Of a stretch of DNA of 44,147 nt, positions 1 to 7,479 are shown piece after piece (positions within the stretch are counted from its first letter, which is position 1; each line of letters opens with the position of its first letter). The position numbers and the translations under genes are program-made. This DNA is from an uncultured Clostridia bacterium (lineage in GTDB: Bacteria; Bacillota; Clostridia; Oscillospirales; QAMX01): NCBI GenBank assembly GCA_944376195.1, contig CALWBW010000019.1:1-44147 (forward strand), in the 5' to 3' direction. Under the pieces are notes generated by a model. That model was not told the origin of the DNA. It did not search any database and saw only the letters and a list, made by a program, of their open reading frames with translations.

Positions 1-1
1 G

Positions 2-1063
2 GCGTCGACCCTTTTCACCATCCTGCTTCCCATCGCAAGCAACCTGAAAAACCTGGCGTTTTTCCTGCCCGCGCTTGCGTTCGTGCTGCTCTCCATGGCG
101 ATCTTCCGAAGCCCTGCCGTGGCGCTCATGCCGGACGTCACGGTAAAACCGCTGCGCAGCCGCGCTAACGCGATCATCAACCTGACGGGGACGGTGGGCG
201 GCATTGTGATGCTGGGCGCCATTGCGGTGCTTGTCCCGAAGGGCGAAAACCCCGACTATCTGCCGCTTTTCCTCGTGCTGTCCGGTTTTATGCTGGTCTG
301 CCTGGCCATACTCCTTTTCACCATTCGCGAGCCAAAACTGCATCAAAAGATGCTGGCTGATTCCGCTGCGCTGGACAGCGGGGAAGAGGCGCAGGACGCT
401 GCTCCCGGCGCGCCGCTGCCGCGCGAGGTACGCCGTTCGCTCATTCTGGTCCTGGCCTCCATTTTCCTGTGGTTTATGGGATATAACGCCGTCACCACCG
501 CTTTTTCCAAATATGCAAACATCTATTGGGGCCTGGAGGGCGGCGCCTTTGCCTATACGCTGCTGATTGCACAGGGCGCCGCCATTGCGGCCTACATCCC
601 CGCCGGAATCCTCGCGACAAAGTTTGGCCGCCGGAAAACCATTTTAGGCGGGATTGTCCTTTTAACGGTGGCGTTTGCCGCCTGCGTCTTTTTCAAAACC
701 TTCGGCGGTTTGATTTTCTTCTTCTTTATCCTGGCAGGGTTCGGTTGGGCCGCCATTAATGTCAACAGCTATCCTATGGTCGTGGAGATGAGCCGCGGCG
801 CGGACATCGGCAAGTATACCGGCTACTATTACACCACCTCCATGGCGGCGCAGGTGCTTACGCCGGTACTCTCCGGCGCCGTGCTGGAGTATGGGTATCT
901 CCTGCTGGGCAGCGCGGACCCGAATGCAGGGTACGTGTTCCTGTTCCCCTACGGTGCGCTCTTTGTCGCACTCTCGTTTGTCACGATGCTGTTCGTCCGC
1001 CACGGCGACGCCAAGCCGCTCCCGGCAAAGGATAAGCTTGAGGTGTTCGCCGGCGACGACTGA
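2..1063 (+). CDS. MFS transporter, C-terminal part (5' end outside window)
   Basis: The reading frame is open from base 2, so the gene begins upstream of the window and at least 353 residues of it are visible. The protein is strongly hydrophobic, with about eight membrane-spanning segments separated by a charged cytoplasmic loop around residues 115-145 (window numbering). Short basic motifs such as KFGRRKT follow a transmembrane segment, as in the loop signatures of the major facilitator superfamily. The overall layout resembles the SLC45-like/GPH-type sugar transporters of gut Clostridia, but the substrate cannot be read from the sequence. It ends with TGA and is followed by 435 bases without a gene and by a terminator. 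MFS membership is fairly secure; sugar transport is an inference. Confidence 0.8.
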   Translation, partial: ASTLFTILLPIASNLKNLAFFLPALAFVLLSMAIFRSPAVALMPDVTVKPLRSRANAIINLTGTVGGIVMLGAIAVLVPKGENPDYLPLFLVLSGFMLVCLAILLFTIREPKLHQKMLADSAALDSGEEAQDAAPGAPLPREVRRSLILVLASIFLWFMGYNAVTTAFSKYANIYWGLEGGAFAYTLLIAQGAAIAAYIPAGILATKFGRRKTILGGIVLLTVAFAACVFFKTFGGLIFFFFILAGFGWAAINVNSYPMVVEMSRGADIGKYTGYYYTTSMAAQVLTPVLSGAVLEYGYLLLGSADPNAGYVFLFPYGALFVALSFVTMLFVRHGDAKPLPAKDKLEVFAGDD

Positions 1064-1498
1064 GACGTTTTCCCCTGTGGCAGCGTTTCCCTTTTCCAAG
1101 GACGCGCGCCGTTTTCCGTCTTGCATATTGGATCATTGCCGGACTCAACGCTCATTTCGTATTTCCGTTTCTGGGCCTGCTTTTTTCCATTGGAATTTAT
1201 CAAAACCGTCAGAACACGCAGGAAACAGAAATTCTTCCCTGATGCCGCCATCCCGTTCGTGCAAACCGGACCGGCATTTGTCTCTGCGGACGCATGCCGT
1301 CCGTATTTACGCAAACCTGCAATTGGAAATCCAACTTCCAACAAACCCAAAAAACCCCGACTAAACCGGGGTCTTTTTGTACTTTTTTACGCACTGTTTA
1401 AAAATATAACCTTTTTTTAAAACGGTAACTTTATTCTGCTCCGTCTTACAGGTAAGATAGAAGTATCTTGATTCATTTTCCAAGGAGGGAGGTCTTGC
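1064..1498. other. intergenic region between transporter and esterases
   Basis: I see no convincing gene in these 435 bases: the open frames here lack ribosome sites and protein-like composition. The region holds a terminator at 1354-1377, then an AT-rich stretch that presumably carries the esterase promoter. A possible -10 element TAAGAT lies at 1453-1458 without a good -35 partner. Confidence 0.6.
1354..1377 (+). terminator. intrinsic terminator after the MFS gene
   Basis: A 6-bp stem (ACCCCG at 1354-1359, CGGGGT at 1367-1372) with a 7-base loop is followed by CTTTTTGT. It probably ends the transporter transcript. Confidence 0.7.
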
Positions 1499-2659
1499 AT
1501 GAAAGACCCTATTTTAACAAACCAGGCGCTTTCGCAGCATCTGCTCTTTTTTGATCCGCTGAACAAAAAAGCAGTGTTTGAAAAAGGCGCAAACGGACGC
1601 AACCGCATTTATTATGTGGACGAAAAACCGGGCGTGGAAATCCTGGATTTCGGCGTTGCACGGTTCAACTATTACGCGCCGGACGCAGAAAGCGTGCGCG
1701 TAAAGGGCTGGGGCGGCTCCATGAGCGCGTCTTATGATCTTGCGCCCTGCGGCGACGGCTATTGGAGCTGCACGGCGGACGACATCAACCCCGGCTTCCA
1801 TTACTGCGATTTCTACGTTAACGGCGTCAAAACCCTGAACCCCCTCGCCCCGTACGGATACGGCGGCTTCTATGTCTGCAACTTCTTCGAAATGCCCGAC
1901 CACGACTCCGACTTCTTCCTGCTGCAGGACGTCCCGCACGGCGACGTGCGCATGGAGCTTTACAAGTCTCCGGTCAACGACCGCTGGAAGGCCGCGTGGG
2001 TCTATACGCCGCCAGGGTACGACGCGGAGGTGGAGCGCCGGTATCCCGTCCTCTATATCCAGCACGGCGTCGGAGAAAACGAGACCGGCTGGATCTGGCA
2101 GGGCAAACTCAACTATATCCTCGATAACCTGATCGCCGCGGGCAAATGCGAACCGATGCTCGTTGTCATGAACTCCGGCTACGCGTTCCGCGACGGGGAA
2201 ATCAACATGTTCCTGCCCGGCGATTTCGACCGGGAACTGACGGCCGGCTGCGTCCCGTTCATCGACGCCAAGTACCGCACGCGTACGGAGCGGGAGAATC
2301 GCGCCATCGCGGGCCTGTCGCTCGGCAGCGCCCAGGCATTCTCCATCGGCCTCAATCATATGGAAGATCTCTTCTCCGCCATCGGCGTCTTCTCCGGCGG
2401 GATCAACCCGCGCGGGATGTTTGACGACTTTGATGTGTCGGAGGCGTTTGCGGACGGCGAACGCTTTAACCGGCTGATCCGGGTGTTCTTTGTCTCCGCA
2501 GGGGAAAGCGAACGGATGACGGAGGCCAACCACACCACTTTGCAGGAACTGGCCGCTACGAAAGGCATCCACGGCGTGGAATACACGCGTCCCGGCTATC
2601 ACGAATGGGATGTGTGGCGCTACAGCCTGCGCGAATATGTACAGCTTCTGTTTCGGTGA
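1499..2659 (+). CDS. alpha/beta-hydrolase esterase with N-terminal Ig-like domain (first of a tandem pair)
   Basis: The 386-residue protein has two parts. Residues ~45-115 look like an early-set/CBM48-type beta-sandwich, and residues ~145-386 like an esterase-D/feruloyl-esterase alpha/beta hydrolase. The nucleophile elbow GLSLGS places the catalytic serine near residue 274, and the late HEW motif gives a histidine near residue 368. This architecture is typical of cytoplasmic or secreted carbohydrate esterases related to XynZ/IroE. No signal peptide is visible, so it probably acts inside the cell. The start is set by AAGGAGGGA at 1482-1490. It lies 15 bases before a close paralogue, so the two are surely co-transcribed. 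The substrate is unknown; deacylation of plant-derived or feruloylated sugars is a guess from the family. Confidence 0.85.
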   Translation: MKDPILTNQALSQHLLFFDPLNKKAVFEKGANGRNRIYYVDEKPGVEILDFGVARFNYYAPDAESVRVKGWGGSMSASYDLAPCGDGYWSCTADDINPGFHYCDFYVNGVKTLNPLAPYGYGGFYVCNFFEMPDHDSDFFLLQDVPHGDVRMELYKSPVNDRWKAAWVYTPPGYDAEVERRYPVLYIQHGVGENETGWIWQGKLNYILDNLIAAGKCEPMLVVMNSGYAFRDGEINMFLPGDFDRELTAGCVPFIDAKYRTRTERENRAIAGLSLGSAQAFSIGLNHMEDLFSAIGVFSGGINPRGMFDDFDVSEAFADGERFNRLIRVFFVSAGESERMTEANHTTLQELAATKGIHGVEYTRPGYHEWDVWRYSLREYVQLLFR

Positions 2660-2674
2660 GGGGAGGAACATACG

Positions 2675-3820
2675 ATGAATGAAATCAGAAAGAACCAGGC
2701 GCTGGCTTCCTACCCGCTCTTTTTCGATGACGTCCATAAGCTTCTGACCTTTGGCGACCGTTCGAAAACGGGCGCATATATTCCGCTGCGTCCCGGCTGC
2801 GAGCTTCTGGAAGACGGCCGCGTACGCTTCAACTACCGTCCCGCCGAGGGAACCAAGAGCGTCGTCGTGAAGGGAATCGGCGGCTCCATGCCCGGCACCT
2901 ATGAACTGAAGCCGGATTGCGACGGTTACTGGTCCGTCACGGTGGACGATATCCGCGACGGCTTCCATTATCACAAATACTTTGTCGACGGCGTCGAAGC
3001 GCCGAATGTACTTGCGCCCTATGGCTACGGCTGTTTCCAGCCCATCAACTTCTTTGAGATGCCCGGCGGCGCTGATCCGGAATTTTACCTCCTGAAAGAT
3101 GTGCCGCACGGGACAGTGCGCATGGATCTTTACAAGTCCGCGCTAACCGGGCGCTGGCGCAACTGCTTTATCTACACCCCGCCGGGATATGAGACGGACC
3201 TTTCGCGCCGTTATCCGGTGCTCTATCTCCAGCACGGCGGCGGCGAAAACGAGGTCGGCTGGGTCTGGCAGGGCAAGATCAACTATATCGCGGACAATCT
3301 CCTGGCCGAGGGCCTGATGGAGCCCATGATTATCGTTATGAACAACGGTTATGCCTTTAAAGACGACGGCACCAGCAACGAGTCGATGGGCAGCATCGAC
3401 GAAGTCATCGTCGGCGATTGCATCCCGTTCATCGACGCCAAATACCGTACCGTCGCAGACCGTCACGGCCGCGCAATGGCGGGCCTCTCCATGGGCGCCA
3501 TGCAGTCGAACGTCACGGTGATGAAGAACCCGGACGTGTTTGCAAGCGTCGGGATTTTCTCCGGCGGGTTCAACTATCAAGGCGACGGCTATGACCTCAC
3601 GGACGTCTTCTCGGACGTCGAAAAGTTCCGCGCACGGTTCGACCTTTTGTTTGTATCGGCGGGCGAGGATGAGCAGCCCATGTGCGATACGCTCCGCAAA
3701 ACCCTCGGGGAACTCAACGAACGCGGGTTCTCCAATGTGTTCTATTCCTGCCCGGGATTCCACGAGTGGGATGTGTGGCGCTACGCCGCGCGCGAATTTT
3801 TAAAACGTCTGTTCCGCTGA
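2675..3820 (+). CDS. alpha/beta-hydrolase esterase with N-terminal Ig-like domain (second of a tandem pair)
   Basis: The 381-residue paralogue of the preceding gene has the same order: a beta-sandwich at ~40-110, then an esterase domain. The elbow GLSMGA gives a serine near residue 272, and HEW gives a histidine near 363. Long blocks are nearly identical to the first copy, for example around the oxyanion region (LYLQHGGGENE) and the C-terminal HEWDVWRY. The GGGGAGGA ribosome site at ~2659-2666 precedes the ATG. Divergence is strongest at the N-terminus and around residues 230-245, which may change substrate choice. It probably arose by tandem duplication. A bidirectional terminator follows. 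Confidence 0.85.
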   Translation: MNEIRKNQALASYPLFFDDVHKLLTFGDRSKTGAYIPLRPGCELLEDGRVRFNYRPAEGTKSVVVKGIGGSMPGTYELKPDCDGYWSVTVDDIRDGFHYHKYFVDGVEAPNVLAPYGYGCFQPINFFEMPGGADPEFYLLKDVPHGTVRMDLYKSALTGRWRNCFIYTPPGYETDLSRRYPVLYLQHGGGENEVGWVWQGKINYIADNLLAEGLMEPMIIVMNNGYAFKDDGTSNESMGSIDEVIVGDCIPFIDAKYRTVADRHGRAMAGLSMGAMQSNVTVMKNPDVFASVGIFSGGFNYQGDGYDLTDVFSDVEKFRARFDLLFVSAGEDEQPMCDTLRKTLGELNERGFSNVFYSCPGFHEWDVWRYAAREFLKRLFR

Positions 3821-3840
3821 AAACGCCGGAACAATTCAAA

Positions 3841-3874
3841 AAAGGCCCGGGACCAAAGTCCCGGGCCTTTTTCT
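3841..3874. terminator. bidirectional terminator between esterases and purA
   Basis: A perfect 12-bp stem (3841-3852 with 3859-3870, loop of six) is flanked by A-rich sequence on the left and T-rich sequence on the right. It can stop both the esterase transcript and the converging purA transcript. Confidence 0.85.
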
Positions 3875-3890
3875 GGCTCTTTGCGGTTTT

Positions 3891-5162
3891 TTACCGTTTG
3901 ATATACTGTTCGCGCTCCGGCCCGACGGAAATATAGGTAATCGGGCAGCCAACCGCTTTTTCGACATACTGGATATAGGCACGCGCATTTTCAGGCAGTT
4001 CCTCCCAGGTACGGCAGGCGGAAATATCTTCGTCCCAGCCGGGCAGGGATTCATAGACGGGCTTTGCACGCATCAGGCGGTCGCCGGACGGGAACGCGTC
4101 CGTGCGCACGCCGTCCACTTCATAGGCCGTGCAGACCGGAACTGGGCCGATGCCGGAGAGAATGTCCAGCTTGGTCAGGGCCAATTCATCCGCGCCCTGC
4201 ATCCGGACGCCATAACGCGACGCCACGACGTCAAACCCGCCGACGCGGCGCGGACGTCCCGTCGCGGCGCCGTACTCGCTGCCCGCGCCGCGCAGACGCT
4301 CGGCCTCCTCACCGAAAAATTCACAGACAAACGGGCCCTCGCCCACGCAGCTGGAATAGGCCTTCATAATACCGATCACGCGGTCCAGCTTCAACCCCGG
4401 TACCCCGGCGCCGATCGGCGCGTAGGCCGCGATGGTGGAAGAGGAAGACGTGTACGGATAAATGCCGAAATCAATGTCGCGCAACGCGCCCAGCTGCGCT
4501 TCGAACAGGATGTTTTTGCCGTTCTCCGCAGCCGCAGAGAGATACTGCGTGGTGTCGCAGACATAGGAAGCCAGCGGCAGCCCATATGTCTCAAGCCAGG
4601 CAAGCATTTCCTCCGGATCTATCGGCGCGTGGCCATAGCCGTTTGCAATGGTCAAATTGCGCCATTCCACAATGTCCGCCATATTGCGGCGGATATAATC
4701 AAAGTCCAGCAGATCTCCCATGCGGAAGGTCTTTTTCATATATTTGTCGGCATAAACCGGCGCGATCCCGCGGCGGGTGGAACCAAACTTCCGGTCGGCG
4801 AGCCGGTCCTCCTCCAAAACATCCAAAAGCTTGTGATACGGCATGCAGATCGTCGCACGGTCGCTGATTTTCAAATGTTCCGGCGTGATTTCAATGCCCT
4901 TCTCCCGCAGGGAACGGATCTCATTCGACAGGTGCTCCACGTCGATTACCATGCCGGGGCCCATCACATTCACCGTCTCCGGACGCAAAATGCCGGAGGG
5001 AAGCAGATTCAGGATAAACTTACCGCGTTCGTTCACTACGGTATGTCCGGCGTTATTGCCGCCTTGGTAACGCGATACAATATCGCTCTGCGCGCTTAGC
5101 AGGTCCACCATGCGTCCCTTACCTTCATCGCCCCAGTTGATCCCCACGATAGCCGTCAACAT
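3891..5162 (-). CDS. purA: adenylosuccinate synthase
   Basis: The enzyme makes adenylosuccinate from IMP, aspartate and GTP, the first committed step from IMP to AMP. The 423-residue length is normal for the family. The N-terminal GTP-binding signature GDEGKG is at residues 11-16, with the catalytic aspartate near 12. GGNNAGHT, containing the catalytic histidine, follows at about residue 35, and the threonine/GTP-binding segments are intact downstream. I chose the ATG at 5162 because it starts the conserved MLTAIVG segment and has AGAGGTG upstream; the open frame extends 39 codons further but without family similarity. It is a single-gene unit with its own strong promoter. Confidence 0.97.
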   Translation of the reverse strand: MLTAIVGINWGDEGKGRMVDLLSAQSDIVSRYQGGNNAGHTVVNERGKFILNLLPSGILRPETVNVMGPGMVIDVEHLSNEIRSLREKGIEITPEHLKISDRATICMPYHKLLDVLEEDRLADRKFGSTRRGIAPVYADKYMKKTFRMGDLLDFDYIRRNMADIVEWRNLTIANGYGHAPIDPEEMLAWLETYGLPLASYVCDTTQYLSAAAENGKNILFEAQLGALRDIDFGIYPYTSSSSTIAAYAPIGAGVPGLKLDRVIGIMKAYSSCVGEGPFVCEFFGEEAERLRGAGSEYGAATGRPRRVGGFDVVASRYGVRMQGADELALTKLDILSGIGPVPVCTAYEVDGVRTDAFPSGDRLMRAKPVYESLPGWDEDISACRTWEELPENARAYIQYVEKAVGCPITYISVGPEREQYIKR

Positions 5163-5250
5163 ATAAAGCACCTCTTTCGGTTGTAAAAAAATGGGTTTCT
5201 TGTTCAAAATGGAACCAGGAACCAAAGGTTCCCGGCAAAATCCAGTTTGT

Positions 5251-5279
5251 ATTATACCATATGTAAGGGAATGTTTCAA
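5251..5279 (-). promoter_or_regulatory. sigma-A promoter of purA
   Basis: Read on the minus strand: TTGAAA (5274-5279), a 17-base spacer, then TATAAT (5251-5256). The ~80-base leader contains a small hairpin, GGAACC-TTT-GGTTCC, followed by a second GGTTCC copy. No PurR box was recognised. Confidence 0.85.
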
Positions 5280-5411
5280 CTGTTTAATCTGCTGAATCTC
5301 GCGTCCGCCGGCGGAAAATTCCTGTTTTTCCGCTTTCGCACGCCGGCAGTTTTGTTTTAACAGCGCCGGTTTCAGGCTTCCCGCAGCACGCCGTATGCCG
5401 CAAGATGGTTC

Positions 5412-6125
5412 TCATCCCCCAATCTTGGGGACCTCGGGAGTAATATAGGATGGGGCGCCGGCGGCGTCCGTCTCCCGGGAGTCATCCGAATCCCCGGAAT
5501 TTTCCACCACAACGACATAAAAACCCGCCGTCACGTCATTCGCCTCCGCAAAAGGGGCCCAGTTCCCCAATGCCGTATCCATTTGATCCCACTCGGCGCC
5601 ATCGTCGTCATTCCAATACCAGCTGAGGTCGAAGTCCTGATATTCCCCGCCCCGCACCGTTCCGGTCACGGCGCGGACTACCTGGTCTGCCTCCACTCCT
5701 TCAGACAGAGGATACGCGCCGGTATCCGTAAATCCGTCTCCGGTCAGAATGGGCGCAACCGGCAGGTCAGGTTCCTCTTCTTCTACATACAGGATTGCGA
5801 TATACCGGATCATGTGGTCCGTCGCATTCTGCAAACGTACGACGTCCAGACGTTCCGTACCGGACGCGACCATCCGGCCGTCGTTTTCCGACTGCACGTT
5901 CTGGTAGACCGTGTCAAACAGGCGCAACTCCGCCACGCCGTTTTCCCCGACGGCGGTGCCGCTGTCCCAGGTCAGTCTGCCGGTGGTGTAGGTGAGGACA
6001 TGGCCGGGCGTTTCGCTCCCGCCGGAATGGGCCGCCTCAATTGCCATTGGGAACAGGAGAAGTTGCAACAAGAAGAGAAACAGCGCCACAGTCGGCAGCC
6101 AGTTTAGTTTTGCAGTATTTCCCAT
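5412..6125 (-). CDS. secreted protein of unknown function
   Basis: The 237-residue protein begins with a clear signal peptide: basic start, hydrophobic core at ~9-27, and AxA-like cleavage near IEAAHS. The mature part is acidic (long runs of D/E) and predicted rich in beta strands, with a proline-rich C-terminal tail and no membrane anchor or LPxTG motif. I do not recognise a family. It starts with MGN behind GAGGGAAA, almost the same initiation context as the surface protein at 7480-9384. It sits beside a response regulator and histidine kinase, so it may be an exported output or a ligand-side partner of that system; this is inference from position only. Confidence 0.7.
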   Translation of the reverse strand: MGNTAKLNWLPTVALFLFLLQLLLFPMAIEAAHSGGSETPGHVLTYTTGRLTWDSGTAVGENGVAELRLFDTVYQNVQSENDGRMVASGTERLDVVRLQNATDHMIRYIAILYVEEEEPDLPVAPILTGDGFTDTGAYPLSEGVEADQVVRAVTGTVRGGEYQDFDLSWYWNDDDGAEWDQMDTALGNWAPFAEANDVTAGFYVVVVENSGDSDDSRETDAAGAPSYITPEVPKIGG

Positions 6126-6187
6126 AGTTTCCCTCGTTTACGGTTTGTAACAACGCCGCGGTTTTCGCCTTTTTTATACAAAATAGG

Positions 6188-6218
6188 CCGTCCCGCCGCT
6201 ATATGGTCGGGACGGTTC
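6188..6218 (-). terminator. hairpin, possible terminator
   Basis: CCGTCCCG and CGGGACGG form an 8-bp stem. On the minus strand it is followed by CCTATTTTG, a weak T tract. It could end transcription of the decayed coding remnant at 6254-6650, upstream of the secreted protein. Confidence 0.4.
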
Positions 6219-6253
6219 TTTCAACCGCGCCGACAGGAACAGAAATTCCCGCG

Positions 6254-6650
6254 TTAGTCGGCCTGCGTAATCTCTACGTCAAGGCCAATGGTGATACCGG
6301 GTGCTGACACAACATCATTGACAGCGCGATTTTCAAGCTGCGGATCATTTCCATGAGTCTATTTGATCCGATATATACGCGATTGCTCATGACCATTTTC
6401 AAACGCTTCTCCCGCAGCCCCGGCCACCAAACTCCATTTGACAGCACGAGCAATATCAGCGTTTTCCTCTTCGCCGCCATATTCGGCAAAAATCCCTCTT
6501 ATAAAACAAGGGAAAACCAAGATAAACACCTATAACATCGCTCAGGATTTTGATGGTTCGTTTGCGTTATGTCTCGTCTTTTCTTCTTGACTCTCTTCAC
6601 CGCAGGTTTTCCATTTTCTCAATTCTTCGACAATATTATATTGGAGCATA
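6254..6650 (-). pseudogene. decayed small coding region
   Basis: Read on the minus strand in one continuous frame, this stretch gives protein-like segments interrupted by stops: a ~35-residue piece beginning MLQYNIVEELRKWK that ends in TGA near 6545, then after TAG a GTG-initiated piece (GTG at 6527-6529) containing EYGGEEENADIARA, an in-frame TAG at 6359-6361, and a final 34 residues ending in EITQAD before TAA at 6254-6256. Composition is polar and protein-like on both sides of the stops, and the DNA is AT-richer than its neighbours. It is best read as an old gene decayed by point mutations. The family is not recognised. The alternative is chance open sequence. Confidence 0.35.
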
Positions 6651-6676
6651 TATAGAAATTCTATCAATTTAAAAAT

Positions 6677-6721
6677 TTGTGACGATTTTGTGATTTTCTA
6701 TTCGCCCTTCTGTGATATAAT
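6677..6721 (+). promoter_or_regulatory. promoter of the response regulator with two direct TTGTGA repeats
   Basis: An extended -10, TGATATAAT, ends at 6721. Upstream lie two TTGTGA hexamers (6677-6682 and 6688-6693) exactly 11 bases apart, the usual spacing of half-sites for OmpR/PhoB-type regulators. No good -35 is present, which is typical of activator-dependent promoters. Confidence 0.6.
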
Positions 6722-6752
6722 ACAGAAAAAAGCTGACAAGGAGCGTTTTCTC

Positions 6753-7430
6753 ATGTATCGTGTTCTGCTGGTGGACGATGATCCGCATATCTTGTCCGCC
6801 AACGAAGCCTTCTTAAAAAAACGAGGGTACCAAGTCCTGCTTGCGCAAAACGGCGCGGAAGCGCTGGCGATTTCCTCTTCCGCCGCCTTGGACGCCATTG
6901 TGCTGGATCTGGATATGCCGGATATGAGCGGGTTGGACGTCTGCCGCCGTCTTCGGGAAACTTCCAGCGTACCCATCCTCTTTCTGTCCGCCTATGCCGC
7001 GACAGACGACCGGATCCGCGGCCTTATCGCCGGCGGTGACGACTATCTGGGCAAACCCTACTCCCTGGTTGAATTGGAGCTGCGCCTGCGTCTGCGCATT
7101 CAACAGCGGCATCCGGTAGAGGATAACGAAGTCCTCCGTTTCGGCGAACTGGAGATCGACACCGGCCTGCGGGAAATTCGCTACCAGGGCACGGCAGCCG
7201 CCTTCACCGCGCTGGAATTCGACCTTTTAACGTTTTTAGCGCGGAACCCCGGTCAGGTATTTTCCTACGAACAACTCTATGACGGAGTTTGGAAATCCTC
7301 GCTCAACAAGGGCCTTCACAACATTCAGGTCTGCATGGCGCGCGCCAGACAGAAGCTGGACCTTTTATGTCCCGGCAAGCACTATATCGAAACCGTACGG
7401 GGAAAAGGGTACCGTTTCCGCAATTTTTAA
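6753..7430 (+). CDS. OmpR/PhoB-family two-component response regulator
   Basis: The 225-residue cytoplasmic regulator has a receiver domain at ~1-115 and a winged-helix DNA-binding domain at ~128-225. Receiver hallmarks are present: the acidic triad DDD at 8-10, the phospho-acceptor aspartate at 52 (LDLDMP), a conserved Ser in LFLSAY and the lysine of GKPY. The C-terminal part ends with the family's typical TVRGKGYRF. ATG at 6753 follows AAGGAG (6738-6743); an in-frame extension upstream overlaps the promoter and was rejected. Its cognate kinase is probably the gene at 9409-11373, although a minus-strand surface gene lies between them. Direct repeats in its promoter suggest autoregulation. 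Confidence 0.93.
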   Translation: MYRVLLVDDDPHILSANEAFLKKRGYQVLLAQNGAEALAISSSAALDAIVLDLDMPDMSGLDVCRRLRETSSVPILFLSAYAATDDRIRGLIAGGDDYLGKPYSLVELELRLRLRIQQRHPVEDNEVLRFGELEIDTGLREIRYQGTAAAFTALEFDLLTFLARNPGQVFSYEQLYDGVWKSSLNKGLHNIQVCMARARQKLDLLCPGKHYIETVRGKGYRFRNF

Positions 7431-7449
7431 GGGCATGAAGGCAAAAAAA

Positions 7450-7471
7450 CGCCCCGGGAAAACCCGGGGCG
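7450..7471 (-). terminator. terminator between response regulator and surface protein
   Basis: A 9-bp GC stem (CGCCCCGGG with CCCGGGGCG, AAAA loop) is followed on the minus strand by seven T residues, so it mainly serves the surface-protein gene. It may also stop the converging response-regulator transcript. Confidence 0.85.
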
Positions 7472-7479
7472 GGTAAAAC

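Noticed and set aside
1514-3109. 531-codon open frame on the minus strand
   Set aside because: It is antisense to the two esterase genes, has no ribosome site and its composition mirrors the codon bias of the forward genes.
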